Of a stretch of DNA of 64,000 nucleotides, positions 8,385 to 16,904 are shown one piece after another. Positions within the stretch are counted from its first letter, which is position 1; every line of letters begins with the position of its first letter. The stretch comes from Streptomyces celluloflavus. Its GTDB lineage: Bacteria; Actinomycetota; Actinomycetes; Streptomycetales; Streptomycetaceae. Location of the stretch: contig JOEL01000012.1 in NCBI GenBank assembly GCA_000720995.1, forward strand, positions 248,001 through 312,000, in the 5' to 3' direction. Both the position numbers and the translations under genes were made by a program. Below the pieces are notes generated by a model, which saw nothing but the letters and a program-made list of their open reading frames with translations, had not been told where the DNA came from and did not search any database.

Positions 8385-9851
8385 ATGACGTCAACGGCGA
8401 CGGCGGCCACCGCGACCCCGGCGGACACTCCCCCGCCGGCCCCGCCGCAGCCCAGCCGGCGCGGCGTCGAACTGGTCCTCCTGGTGGCCGCCGTGCTCAT
8501 CAGCGTCTGCGGCTATCTCGGTGTGGGCCTGGTCAAACAGCACGCCGTACCGGCCGACGCGGCGGGCTACGGCGCCGGGCTCGGCGTCCTCGCGCTCCTC
8601 GCCCACATCGCCGTCCGCCTCCGCGCCCCGTACGCCGATCCGCTGCTGCTGCCGATCGCCGTACTCCTCAACGGGCTCGGGCTGGTCTTCATCTTCCGGC
8701 TCGATCTGGAGACCCCCGACGACCAGGCCGCGCCCGCCCAGCTGATCTGGTCCGCCGTCGGCGTCGCGCTCTTCACCGCCGTCGTGGTGCTGCTGCGCGA
8801 CCACCGGGTGCTCCGGCGGTACGCCTACCTCTGTGCGGCCCTGGCGCTGCTCCTCATGGTCGCGCCGGGCCTCTTCCCGGCCGTCAACGGGGCGAGGATC
8901 TGGGTCCGGATCGCGGGGTTCTCCCTCCAGCCGGCCGAGTTCGCCAAGGTGCTCATCACCGTCTTCTTCGCCGCCTATCTGGCCGCCAACCGCGGTGCGC
9001 TGGCCCATACCGGCCGCCGGGTCGGCCGGCTGCGGCTGCCCGCCGGCCGGGTGCTCGGCCCGATCGTCACGATCTGGCTGCTCACGGTCGCCGTCCTGGT
9101 CCTGGAACGCGATCTGGGCACTTCGCTCCTCTTCTTCGCGGTCTTCGTCGTCCTGCTGTACGTGGCCACCGGGCGGACCGGGTGGATCGCGGTCGGCGTA
9201 CTGCTCGCGGTCGCCGGCGCGGCCGCCGTCGGCACCGTGGAGCCGCATGTGCACGGCCGGGTCGAGGACTGGCTGCACCCGTTCGCCGGTATCGAGGCGG
9301 GCAAGGGGCCCGGCCAGCTCGCCCAGTCGCTGTTCGCCTTCGGCGCGGGCGGCGTGCTCGGCACCGGTCTCGGCCGGGGCGGCTCACCGCTGATCGGCTT
9401 CGCCATGAAGTCCGACTTCATCCTGTCGACGTTCGGCGAGGAACTGGGACTGGCCGGGCTGACCGCCGTCTTCCTGCTCTACGCACTGCTGGTGGCCCGC
9501 GGCTACCGCGCCGCCCTGGGCCTGCGGGACCCGTTCGGCAGCCTGCTGGCCGTCGGCCTCGCCACGCTGCTCGCCGTCCAGGTCTTCGTCATCGCGGGCG
9601 GGGTGACGGGGCTGATCCCGCTGACCGGCATGGCGATGCCGTTCCTCGCACAGGGCGGCTCGTCCGTCATCACCAACTGGATCATCATCGCGCTGCTGCT
9701 GCGCCTCAGCGACCGGGCCCGCGCACCCGGGCCACCGGACCGGGACGGAGCCGCCACCGGCCACCCGGGCCTCACCGACACCGGCCCCGGCCCCCTCTCC
9801 ACCGTCGGCATCGGCGCCTCCGTCCCCGCCTCCCGCGGGGCCGGACGGTGA
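8385..9851 (+). CDS. FtsW/RodA/SpoVE-family SEDS peptidoglycan glycosyltransferase
   Basis: Encodes 488 aa with about ten membrane segments after a Pro-rich cytosolic N-terminus. Family signatures are visible: NGARIWVRIAGFSLQPAEFAKV, LERDLGTSLLFF, then KSDFILSTFGEELGL and LIPLTGMAMPFLAQGGSS near the C-terminus. SEDS proteins polymerise lipid II and work with a class B PBP; here the PBP gene overlaps by 4 bp (GTGA, 9848-9851), so the two are translationally coupled. The ATG at 8385 is preferred over the TTG three codons earlier. Whether the pair serves spore wall, tip growth or septation cannot be read from the sequence. Confidence 0.93.
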   Translation: MTSTATAATATPADTPPPAPPQPSRRGVELVLLVAAVLISVCGYLGVGLVKQHAVPADAAGYGAGLGVLALLAHIAVRLRAPYADPLLLPIAVLLNGLGLVFIFRLDLETPDDQAAPAQLIWSAVGVALFTAVVVLLRDHRVLRRYAYLCAALALLLMVAPGLFPAVNGARIWVRIAGFSLQPAEFAKVLITVFFAAYLAANRGALAHTGRRVGRLRLPAGRVLGPIVTIWLLTVAVLVLERDLGTSLLFFAVFVVLLYVATGRTGWIAVGVLLAVAGAAAVGTVEPHVHGRVEDWLHPFAGIEAGKGPGQLAQSLFAFGAGGVLGTGLGRGGSPLIGFAMKSDFILSTFGEELGLAGLTAVFLLYALLVARGYRAALGLRDPFGSLLAVGLATLLAVQVFVIAGGVTGLIPLTGMAMPFLAQGGSSVITNWIIIALLLRLSDRARAPGPPDRDGAATGHPGLTDTGPGPLSTVGIGASVPASRGAGR

Positions 9852-11299
9852 TCCGCTGCATCCGGCACGCCGCGGCCTTCTCGCTGCTGCTGCTCGTCGC
9901 CCTGCTCGCCAACTCCTCGCGGGTCCAGGTCTTCACGGCCGACGCGTACGCCGGGAACCCGGCCAACCGCCGTGCCGCGATGGCCCGTTACGGCCAGCCG
10001 CGGGGCGCCGTGCTCGTCGCGGGCCGGCCCGTCACCGGCTCCCGGGACAGCGGCGGCCGGCTGCGCTACGAGCGCACGTACACCGAGGGCCCGCTGTACG
10101 CGCCGGTCACCGGCTACTCCTCGCAGAGCTACGGCACCTCCCTCGTCGAGCGCGCCGAGGACGGCATCCTCGCCGGCACCGACGACCGGCTCACCACGTT
10201 CCCCTGGTGGGACGAGATGACCGGCGCCCGGCGGCCCGGCGGCGATGTCGCGACCACCATCCGGCCCGCGATGCAGCGCGCCGCGTTCGACGGGCTCGGC
10301 CGCAGGAAGGGCGCGGTCGCCGCGGTCGAACCGCGCACCGGCCGGATCCTCGCGCTGGCCAGCACCCCCTCGTACGACCCGAACCTGCTCTCCGGCAACG
10401 GCCGTTCGGTCACCGACGCCTGGCGGCGGCTGACCGGTGCCGCGGACCAGCCGATGCTCAACCGGGCCATCCGGCAGACCTATCCGCCCGGCTCCGCCTT
10501 CAAGGTCGTCACCGCGGCGGCCGCGCTGGACAGCGGCACGGTGCCCGATATCGACGCCCCGACGGGCGCCCCCGACCCGTACGTCCTGCCCGGCACCACC
10601 GCCCGGCTCGGCAATGCGGCGGGCGACTGCGCGGACGCCAGCCTCAAGGACGCCTTCCTGGTCTCCTGCGACACCGTCTTCGCACATCTGGGTGCCGAGA
10701 TCGGCCTGCCCGGCATGGTCGCGGCCGCCCGCCGGTTCGGCTTCGACGACGACCGGCTGCGCATCCCCTCCCCCGTCGCGCGGAGCAACTTCGACACCCG
10801 GATGGACACCGCGCAGGTCGCGCTCTCGGCCATCGGCCGGTACGACACCACCGCCACCCCGCTCCAGATGGCCATGGTCGCGGCGGCGGTCGCCAACGAC
10901 GGGGTGCTGACGCCGCCGTATCTCGTCGAAGCGGTGACCGATGCCCGGGGGCACACCGTCGCCACCGCCCCGCACCAGCCCTCGCGCCAGGCGATCGGGC
11001 CGGCCGCCGCCCGGCAACTCCAGGAGATGATGACCGATGTCGTCGAGAACGGCGCCGGTGCGCAGGCCGCCATCGAGGACGCCGTCGTCGGCGGCAGGAC
11101 CGGCGCCGCCCGGCACGGTGCGGACGGCGAGAGCACGCCGTACGCCTGGTTCATCTCGTGGGCCAAGGCGAAGGAGGACAGCGGGTCCGCGGTGGCGGTG
11201 GCCGTGGTCGTCGAGGACCCGGCGGCGGAGCGCGCGGACATCAGCGGCGGCAGCGCGGCGCCGATCGCCCGCGCGGTGGTGCGGGCCGCGCTGCGCTGA
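9848..11299 (+). CDS. Class B penicillin-binding protein (transpeptidase)
   Basis: Encodes 483 aa from a GTG overlapping the SEDS stop. A single N-terminal membrane anchor (AAAFSLLLLVALLANSS) precedes a PBP dimerisation-like region (RRAAMARYGQPRGAV). The transpeptidase domain shows the catalytic SxxK in PPGSAFKVV, the SxN-type motif in LVSCDTVF (SCD instead of SxN) and the KTG-box equivalent GGRTGAA, where Arg replaces Lys. It cross-links peptidoglycan outside the membrane in complex with its SEDS partner. The SCD and RTG replacements are seen in some actinobacterial PBPs; activity is likely but not proven by the motifs. Confidence 0.92.
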   Translation: MIRCIRHAAAFSLLLLVALLANSSRVQVFTADAYAGNPANRRAAMARYGQPRGAVLVAGRPVTGSRDSGGRLRYERTYTEGPLYAPVTGYSSQSYGTSLVERAEDGILAGTDDRLTTFPWWDEMTGARRPGGDVATTIRPAMQRAAFDGLGRRKGAVAAVEPRTGRILALASTPSYDPNLLSGNGRSVTDAWRRLTGAADQPMLNRAIRQTYPPGSAFKVVTAAAALDSGTVPDIDAPTGAPDPYVLPGTTARLGNAAGDCADASLKDAFLVSCDTVFAHLGAEIGLPGMVAAARRFGFDDDRLRIPSPVARSNFDTRMDTAQVALSAIGRYDTTATPLQMAMVAAAVANDGVLTPPYLVEAVTDARGHTVATAPHQPSRQAIGPAAARQLQEMMTDVVENGAGAQAAIEDAVVGGRTGAARHGADGESTPYAWFISWAKAKEDSGSAVAVAVVVEDPAAERADISGGSAAPIARAVVRAALR

Positions 11300-11423
11300 C
11301 GGACCGTCATGAACCACGGTCACGCACTGCGCACCGGGCGGCGCACATCGCCCGTCACGGCGTACGTGCCCAGCACCCGCTGTGACCGCCATGACCGCCG
11401 TGACCGCGCGGCACAATGTCCGC

Positions 11424-11903
11424 ATGGCCGATACGACCCCGGACCCGCTCCCGCCGACGCCCCCGTTGCTCTCCCTCGCCGAGGTGGCGGCGCTGGCCCG
11501 GCGCGCGCACGCGGATCAGACCGACAAGGCGGGACGTCCGTACGCGGAGCATCTGGCCGCGGTCGCGGCGGGGGTGCGCGAGCGCGGCGGCAGCGATGAG
11601 CAGATCGCCGCGGCCTGGCTGCACGACGCCGTCGAGGACGGTGTGCTCACGCCGGAGTGGCTGGCCCGTGCGGCGCTCACCGAGGCGACCAAGGCCATGA
11701 TCATGGCCGTCACCAAACGCGCGGACGAGCCGGCCGAGGAGTACGCCGCCCGCATCCTGGCCACGCCCGGCGCGCTGCTGGTCAAGGAGTCCGACCTCGC
11801 GCACAACGCCGATCCGGCGCGGCTGGCCGTCCTGGACGCGGCGACGCGGGCGCGGCTGACGGCGAAGTACGCACGGATGCGGGCGCTGCTCGGGTCTGCC
11901 TGA
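11424..11903 (+). CDS. HD-domain phosphohydrolase-like protein
   Basis: Encodes 159 aa from the ATG at 11424. The HD-fold residues are visible: H in RRAHADQTDKAGRPYAEHL, the HD pair in AAWLHDAVEDG and a downstream Asp in KESDLAHNADPARL. This small form resembles the hydrolase half of SpoT/MESH1 proteins that act on (p)ppGpp, but it could equally act on other nucleotides. It is a stand-alone gene between the PBP and the ABC ATPase. Just upstream (from about 11382) the sequence repeats TGACCGCC-like units; an in-frame extension through them is unlikely to be translated. Confidence 0.75.
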   Translation: MADTTPDPLPPTPPLLSLAEVAALARRAHADQTDKAGRPYAEHLAAVAAGVRERGGSDEQIAAAWLHDAVEDGVLTPEWLARAALTEATKAMIMAVTKRADEPAEEYAARILATPGALLVKESDLAHNADPARLAVLDAATRARLTAKYARMRALLGSA

Positions 11904-12158
11904 ACGAACTGAACGGCCGGCCCGGGGAACGGACTCCACGCCGCGGCGGCGACGCCGCGCCCGGAGCCGCGGGCCGCAGGCCGCACGGACCACCGCCCGG
12001 CCGGGCCACCTGCTGTACCGACCATCGGCCAACAGGACCACGGGCCAGGAGAGTCGCTGCCCAAGAACGTCGCGGGCCGAGGAAGTCACAGGCCAAGGAA
12101 GTCGCAGGTCAAGCGCTTCGCACGTCCAGGCATCGGACAGCCCCTACGGAAAGGTGCC

Positions 12159-13094
12159 GTGCACAGCTACCCTGCGCCGATGCGCCCTTCGCACCCGTCG
12201 CGGCCCGCGGCCGCAGCACAGCCGTCACCGCAGCCGTCGCAGCCGTCGCAGCCGTCGCAGCCGTCGCAGCCGTCAGAGGCTTCCCGGACGCCGGAGCCGG
12301 GCGCGGCCCGGGTGATCGCCGCCCTCGCCGGTGTCGGTGTCCGGCGCCACGCCACCGGACAGGTCATCCTCGACGCCGTCGACTGGACCGTCCGGTCCGG
12401 TGAGCACTGGGCGCTGCTCGGCGCGAACGGTGCGGGCAAGACGACCGTCCTGCGGCTGGCCGGCGCGCTGATGTTCCCCACCGTCGGCACCGTCGAGGTG
12501 CTCGGCCACCGGCTCGGCTCGGTGGACGTCCGCGAACTGCGTGCCGCCATCGGCCTGGTCTCCGGCGCGCAGCAGGTGCCGCAGGGCGCGACCGGCCACA
12601 CCGTCGTCCTGACCGGCGCCACCGGGACCGTGCAGCCGCTGTGGCGGAAGTACGACGACGCCACCCGCGAACGGGCCCACGGACTCCTCGCCGAGCTGGA
12701 CTGCAAGGAGCTGGCGGACCGCCCGTTCGGGGTCTGCTCGGGCGGCCAGCGGGCCCGGATCCTGATCGCCCGCGCGCTGATGGCCGAGCCCTCGCTGCTG
12801 CTGCTCGACGAGCCGTTCAACGCGCTCGACCTGCCCTCCCGCGAGGACCTGATCGACGCGCTGCACCGACTGGCCCTGGGGCGGCCGGAGTTGGCGACCG
12901 TGACGGTCACCCACCATCTGGAGGAACTGTCACCGGCCATCGGCCACGCGCTGCTGCTGCGGGACGGCCGGGTGACGGGGCGCGGTCCGGTGGACGAGGT
13001 GCTGACCGGTGAGCGGATGACGGCCTGCTTCGGCCGTCCGATCGAGGTCTCCCGGCACGAGGGCCGCTGGCTGGCCCGGTCGGGCAGGCGCTGA
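12159..13094 (+). CDS. ABC transporter ATP-binding protein with Pro-Ser-Gln N-terminal tail
   Basis: Encodes 311 aa from a GTG at 12159 (AAGG just upstream); ATG at 12180 is the alternative. Residues ~20-45 form a low-complexity PSQ tail encoded by a 9-bp tandem repeat. The ATPase core has Walker A GANGAGKTT, Q-loop region, signature CSGGQRARILIARAL, Walker B LLLLDEPF and the switch His in VTHHLEEL. No permease or binding protein is adjacent, so its partner is unknown; it resembles single ATPases of the iron/YlmA-ModF type. The tail varies in length through repeat slippage and is likely disordered. Confidence 0.88.
   Translation: MHSYPAPMRPSHPSRPAAAAQPSPQPSQPSQPSQPSQPSEASRTPEPGAARVIAALAGVGVRRHATGQVILDAVDWTVRSGEHWALLGANGAGKTTVLRLAGALMFPTVGTVEVLGHRLGSVDVRELRAAIGLVSGAQQVPQGATGHTVVLTGATGTVQPLWRKYDDATRERAHGLLAELDCKELADRPFGVCSGGQRARILIARALMAEPSLLLLDEPFNALDLPSREDLIDALHRLALGRPELATVTVTHHLEELSPAIGHALLLRDGRVTGRGPVDEVLTGERMTACFGRPIEVSRHEGRWLARSGRR
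12231..12275 (+). repeat. 9-bp tandem repeat coding Pro-Ser-Gln
   Basis: Four exact CAGCCGTCG units and a fifth ending in A lie back to back inside the ABC ATPase gene. The unit is a multiple of three, so copy-number changes keep the frame. Confidence 0.9.
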
Positions 13095-13119
13095 GGGCGG
13101 CGGCGCGTACCGCGCCTGC

Positions 13120-14238
13120 TCAGCCGGCCCCCTCCGCAGCGGCCCCCTGCGCGATGGCCGCCGCGACCTCCGCCGTGCGGGCCGCTTCCTCGGCGGCGAA
13201 GCGCTGGGCGTCCAGTTCCTCGGCCAGTTCCTCGTCCTGGGCCATCAGCAGGTCCAGATTGGAGTCGCCCAGCTCGTAGACGCCCAGGTCGGCGTAGGCG
13301 CGTTGCAGCCGCTCGCCCCAGAGGCCGATGTCCTTGACGCACGGCACGATCCGGCTGAAGAGCAACTTGCGGAAGAGGTGCAGGAATTCGGAGTTCTCGG
13401 TGATCTCGGCGGCCTCCTGCCGGGGTATGCCGAAGTTCTCCAGGACCTCCAGACCGCGCAGCCGGTCGCGCATCAGATAGCAGCCCTCGATGACGAATTC
13501 CTCGCGTTCGCGCAGTTCGGCGTCGGTGAGCTGGCGGTAGTAGTCGCGCAGCGCCATCCGGCCGAAGGCGACATGGCGGGCCTCGTCCTGCATGACGTAG
13601 GTGAGTATCTGGCGGGGCAGCGGCTCGGTGGTGGTGTCGCGGATCATGCCGAAGGCGGCCAGCGCCAGGCCCTCGATCAGCACCTGCATGCCCAGGTACG
13701 GCATGTCCCAGCGGGCGTCCCGCAGGGTGTCGCCGAGCAGCGCCTGGAGGTTGTCGTTGACGGGGTAGAACATCCCGATCTTGTCCTGGAGGAAGCGGCT
13801 GTAGATCTCGGCGTGCCGCGCCTCGTCCATGGTCTGGGTGGCGGAGTAGAACTTCGCGTCCAGGTCGGGGACGGATTCCACGATCCGGGCCGCGCACACC
13901 ATCGCGCCCTGCTCACCGTGCAGGAACTGGCTGAACTGCCAGGAGGTGTAGTGCCGGCGCAGGTCGCCGCGGTCCTGCTCCGTCAGCTTGTCCCAGTACC
14001 GGGTGCCATACAGGGCCATCGACTCGTCGGGGGTGCCGAGCGGGTTTCGGGGGTCCACTTCGAGGTCCCAGTCGATCCGCGTGGCGGCGTCCCACTGCTT
14101 GTCCTTGCCCTTCTGGTAGAGGGCGAGCAGCCGCTCCCGGCCGTCGCCGTACTCCCAGCTGAAGCGGGCCGAACCGGTGGCGGGCACCGTCCACAGAGCG
14201 TCGCCGGGGCCCTGCACATAGAGATCTCGGGTCGACAC
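13120..14238 (-). CDS. Ferritin-like diiron protein (R2/desaturase-like)
   Basis: Encodes 372 aa from a GTG at 14238 that has a perfect AGGAGG 5 nt upstream; the upstream ATG at 14271 is poorer. The helical-bundle iron ligands are visible as a Glu in HGEQGAMVCAARIVE, an ExxH in MDEARHAEIYSRF, a Glu in LIEGLALAAFGM and a second ExxH in QDEARHVAFGRM. This is the EX..EXXH..E..EXXH pattern of ribonucleotide-reductase-R2-like oxidases and related oxygenases. The C-terminal ~40 residues are Ala/Glu-rich. It is divergent from a second diiron protein; the two may serve one pathway under the nearby TetR regulator. The substrate is unknown. Confidence 0.85.
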   Translation of the reverse strand: MSTRDLYVQGPGDALWTVPATGSARFSWEYGDGRERLLALYQKGKDKQWDAATRIDWDLEVDPRNPLGTPDESMALYGTRYWDKLTEQDRGDLRRHYTSWQFSQFLHGEQGAMVCAARIVESVPDLDAKFYSATQTMDEARHAEIYSRFLQDKIGMFYPVNDNLQALLGDTLRDARWDMPYLGMQVLIEGLALAAFGMIRDTTTEPLPRQILTYVMQDEARHVAFGRMALRDYYRQLTDAELREREEFVIEGCYLMRDRLRGLEVLENFGIPRQEAAEITENSEFLHLFRKLLFSRIVPCVKDIGLWGERLQRAYADLGVYELGDSNLDLLMAQDEELAEELDAQRFAAEEAARTAEVAAAIAQGAAAEGAG

Positions 14239-14300
14239 GAGTGCCTCCTGATTCACCGAACCCCTTGTCACGGGCGGTCGTTGGCAGGCTCACACGCTTC

Positions 14301-14318
14301 TTACCGGTGGGTCAATAA
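14301..14318. promoter_or_regulatory. Possible operator between the two diiron-protein genes
   Basis: TTACCGGTGGGTCAATAA lies in the 167-bp divergent region and has TTA/TAA ends with an ACCGGTGGGT core, reminiscent of TetR-type operators. A -35-like TTGACG follows at 14334 toward the plus-strand gene. Assignment is by eye and weak. Confidence 0.25.
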
Positions 14319-14405
14319 GTCGCGCACAAGGGATTGACGTCCTTGCTGACACGCAGTCTCATAATACGTGACCGCGGGTAACCCCACTAGCGAGGTACCA
14401 CAGCC

Positions 14406-15359
14406 ATGACGAGCGTGACGACGACGAACGCGATGACTGCGGCGGACACCGAGGTCCTGCGGGACGCCCTCGGGCTGCTCAAGGACCGGGAGCAGGTGGC
14501 CGAACGCCTGCTGGAGTCCTCCGCCAAGCACTCCTACGACCCGGACACCGCGCTCGACTGGGACGCGCCGCTGGAGGACGGCAAGTGGTTCTGGCCGCCG
14601 GAGCTGGTCTCGCTCTACGACACCCCCCTGTGGCGGCGGATGTCACCGGAGCGCCAGCGCGACCTGTCCCGGCACGAGGCCGCCTCGCTGGCCTCACTGG
14701 GCATCTGGTTCGAGATCATCCTGATGCAGCTGCTGGTCCGGCACATCTACGACAAGCCGGTGACCAGCGCACATGTCCGCTATGCGCTCACCGAGATCGC
14801 CGACGAGTGCCGGCACTCCAAGATGTTCGCGCGCCTGATCCAGCGGAGCGGCGCCCCGGCGTACCCGGTCTCCCGCCTCAACCACCAGCTCGCCCGCGTC
14901 CTCAAGACCGTCTCCACCACCCCGGGTTCGTTCGCCTGCACCCTGCTCGGTGAGGAGATCCTCGACTGGATGCAGCGGCTGACGTTCCCGGACGAGCGGG
15001 TGCAGACCCTCGTCCGCGGGGTGACCCGTATCCATGTCGTCGAGGAGGCCCGGCACGTCCGCTACGCGCGCGAGGAGCTGCGCCGCCAGATGGTCTCCGC
15101 GCCGCGCTGGGAACGGGAGTTGACCCGGATCAGCTCCGGCGAGGCGGCCCGGGTCTTCTCCGTCGCGTTCGTCAATCCGGAGGTCTACGCCCGCATCGGC
15201 CTGGACAAGCGCGAGGCCGTCGCCCAGGTGAAGGCCAGCGGCCACCGCCGCGAGGTGATGCAGACCGGCGCCCGGCGGCTCACCGACTTCCTGGACGAGA
15301 TCGGCGTACTGCGCGGTGTGGGCCGCCGGTTGTGGACGAGCTCGGGACTGCTGCCCTGA
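14406..15359 (+). CDS. AurF-like diiron oxygenase
   Basis: Encodes 317 aa. The sequence follows the p-aminobenzoate N-oxygenase (AurF, PF11583) pattern: WFWPPELVSLYDTPLW near the N-terminus, iron ligands in EIILMQLLVRHIYD, ALTEIADECRHSKMF, LLGEEILDW and HVVEEARHVRYARE. Characterised members oxidise arylamines or aliphatic substrates using a diiron centre. There is no biosynthetic cluster around it, so the substrate is open. It is divergent from another ferritin-like protein and followed by a TetR regulator on the same strand, which is its likely regulator. Confidence 0.85.
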   Translation: MTSVTTTNAMTAADTEVLRDALGLLKDREQVAERLLESSAKHSYDPDTALDWDAPLEDGKWFWPPELVSLYDTPLWRRMSPERQRDLSRHEAASLASLGIWFEIILMQLLVRHIYDKPVTSAHVRYALTEIADECRHSKMFARLIQRSGAPAYPVSRLNHQLARVLKTVSTTPGSFACTLLGEEILDWMQRLTFPDERVQTLVRGVTRIHVVEEARHVRYAREELRRQMVSAPRWERELTRISSGEAARVFSVAFVNPEVYARIGLDKREAVAQVKASGHRREVMQTGARRLTDFLDEIGVLRGVGRRLWTSSGLLP

Positions 15360-15501
15360 GGGCGGACCGGACGGCCGGCGCGCGGGCAGGGACACGGACG
15401 CCCGCGCCGGGACGGGCGTACCGGCCCGACCCGGCCAAAGGCTCGCCGGCGCGTACGCGCATATGTGCGAAGGGAAATCCGGGGCGGTTACGCTGCTGTC
15501 C

Positions 15502-16242
15502 ATGAACGGCAGCGGCACCGCCCCAGCAGTACCCCGACCCGCCTACCGCAGACTGAGCGTCGAGCAACGCCGCAGCCAACTGCTCGGCGCGGCGCTGGGC
15601 CTGTTCGCCCAACGCGCCCCCGAGGACGTCTCGCTGGACGATGTCGCGACCGCCGCCGAGGTCTCGCGGCCGCTCGTCTACCGCTACTTCCCCGGCGGCA
15701 AGCAGCAGTTGTACGAGGCGGCGCTGCGCAGCGCCGCCGAGGACCTCGAACGCTGCTTCGCCGAGCCGCAGTCCGGCCCGCTCACCCAGCGGCTCTCCCG
15801 CGCGCTGGACCGCTATCTGACATTCGTCGACGGGCACGACACGGGATTCAGCGCGCTGCTCCAGGGCGGCAGCGTCGTGGCGACCTCCCGGACGTCCGCG
15901 ATCGTGGACCAGGTGCGGCGCGCCGCCGCCGAGCAGATCCTGCGCCATCTGGGCGAGCCGGAGCCCGGTCCGCGGCTGCGGACGGCGGTCCGCATGTGGA
16001 TCACCGCCGTCGAGGGCGCCTCGCTGATCTGGCTGGACGGCGGCAAACAGCCTCCCCTCGACGAGCTGCGCGACGGGCTGGTCGACCACTTCATCGCGCT
16101 GCTGGCCGCGACCGCCGCCCGCGATGCGCAGACCGCGCGGGTGACCCGGGCGGCGCTGGCACTGGAGACCCCCGACGGCCCGGTCGGCGATCTGGTCCGG
16201 CGCCTGCTCCCGGTCGTACGCGACGCGTCCCACCTGCTGTGA
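15502..16242 (+). CDS. TetR-family transcriptional regulator
   Basis: Encodes 246 aa from the ATG at 15502. The N-terminal HTH reads RRSQLLGAALGLFAQ, VSLDDVATAAEVSRPLVYRYFPGGK, a classic TetR motif. The ligand-binding C-terminal half is helical and not diagnostic. It lies 140 bp after the AurF-like gene on the same strand and 3 bp before a small hypothetical gene, so it may control the diiron-protein pair. The ligand is unknown. Confidence 0.9.
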   Translation: MNGSGTAPAVPRPAYRRLSVEQRRSQLLGAALGLFAQRAPEDVSLDDVATAAEVSRPLVYRYFPGGKQQLYEAALRSAAEDLERCFAEPQSGPLTQRLSRALDRYLTFVDGHDTGFSALLQGGSVVATSRTSAIVDQVRRAAAEQILRHLGEPEPGPRLRTAVRMWITAVEGASLIWLDGGKQPPLDELRDGLVDHFIALLAATAARDAQTARVTRAALALETPDGPVGDLVRRLLPVVRDASHLL

Positions 16243-16245
16243 CCC

Positions 16246-16623
16246 ATGGCAGCGGGCCTGTCACGCGGTGCGGCGGCGCGTCCGGTGCGCGGTGCGGCGG
16301 CGCGTCCGGTGCGCGGTGCGGCGGCGCGTCCGGTGCGCGGTGCGGCGGCGCGTCCGGTGCGCGGTGCGGCGGCGACCCCCTTCGTCGGCGGACCGCTGGA
16401 CGGCCGGGTGCTGCCGGTGCTGCTCGGCGCGACCGGGCAGCCACCGAAGACGTACGAGATCCCGGTGCCGAACGACGACGGGCGACCGCCGACGCTGTAC
16501 CTCTACCGGCGCGCCCCCGGACGGGTGGGACGGCTGGGGCTGCCGAGCGGCTGGAAGTACGAGTACGACCCGGAGGGCAAACCACCGGGCGGCCCCAAGT
16601 GGCCGTGGCAGAAGCGGAGTTGA
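16246..16623 (+). CDS. Hypothetical protein with repetitive N-terminus
   Basis: Encodes 125 aa. Residues ~8-43 consist of repeats of GAAARPVR made by a 24-bp DNA tandem repeat. The rest looks like a conserved small streptomycete protein: ATPFVGGPLDGRVLPVLLG, KTYEIPVPND, and a Trp/Pro-rich end GLPSGWKYEYDP...GPKWPWQ. I do not recognise a function. It starts 3 nt after the TetR stop with no clear ribosome-binding site, so it may depend on coupling, or translation may begin at an in-frame GTG inside the repeats. Confidence 0.6.
   Translation: MAAGLSRGAAARPVRGAAARPVRGAAARPVRGAAARPVRGAAATPFVGGPLDGRVLPVLLGATGQPPKTYEIPVPNDDGRPPTLYLYRRAPGRVGRLGLPSGWKYEYDPEGKPPGGPKWPWQKRS
16267..16374 (+). repeat. 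24-bp tandem repeat (4.5 copies)
   Basis: Four consecutive copies of GGTGCGGCGGCG-CGTCCGGTGCGC appear identical, followed by a half copy. The unit length keeps the reading frame of the hypothetical protein. Confidence 0.9.
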
Positions 16624-16744
16624 CGGGTCCGGAAGCCGTCACCACGGCCCTCGTCGCGGTCAGCGGCGTGGCCACCGCCCCGGCCGTCACCTGATTCGCC
16701 ACCACTGAGGCCACCGCGGTCACCGCCGCACCCATCACCGAGTC

Positions 16745-16778
16745 TGGTCCGGACCATTGACACTAGTGGTCTAGTCCT
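16745..16778 (+). promoter_or_regulatory. Chitinase promoter direct repeats flanking a -35 box
   Basis: Two 12-bp boxes, TGGTCCGGACCA (16745-16756) and TGGTCTAGTCCT (16767-16778), flank TTGACA (16757-16762). This is the known architecture of Streptomyces chi promoters, whose 12-bp TGGTCCAGACCT-like repeats mediate chitin induction and glucose repression; the sites also resemble DasR sites. It lies about 125 bp upstream of the chitinase start. Confidence 0.8.
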
Positions 16779-16904
16779 GTTTGCTGCCTGCCCAGGGGAG
16801 CCGCCCCAAGCCTCCCTGGCCGGCCCCAGCCCGCAGGGGCGGCTCCCCTCCCGCTCGGCCCGCGCACCCCCACTCCAGCGCCGTCGACCGAAGGAGCAGC
16901 CCCC

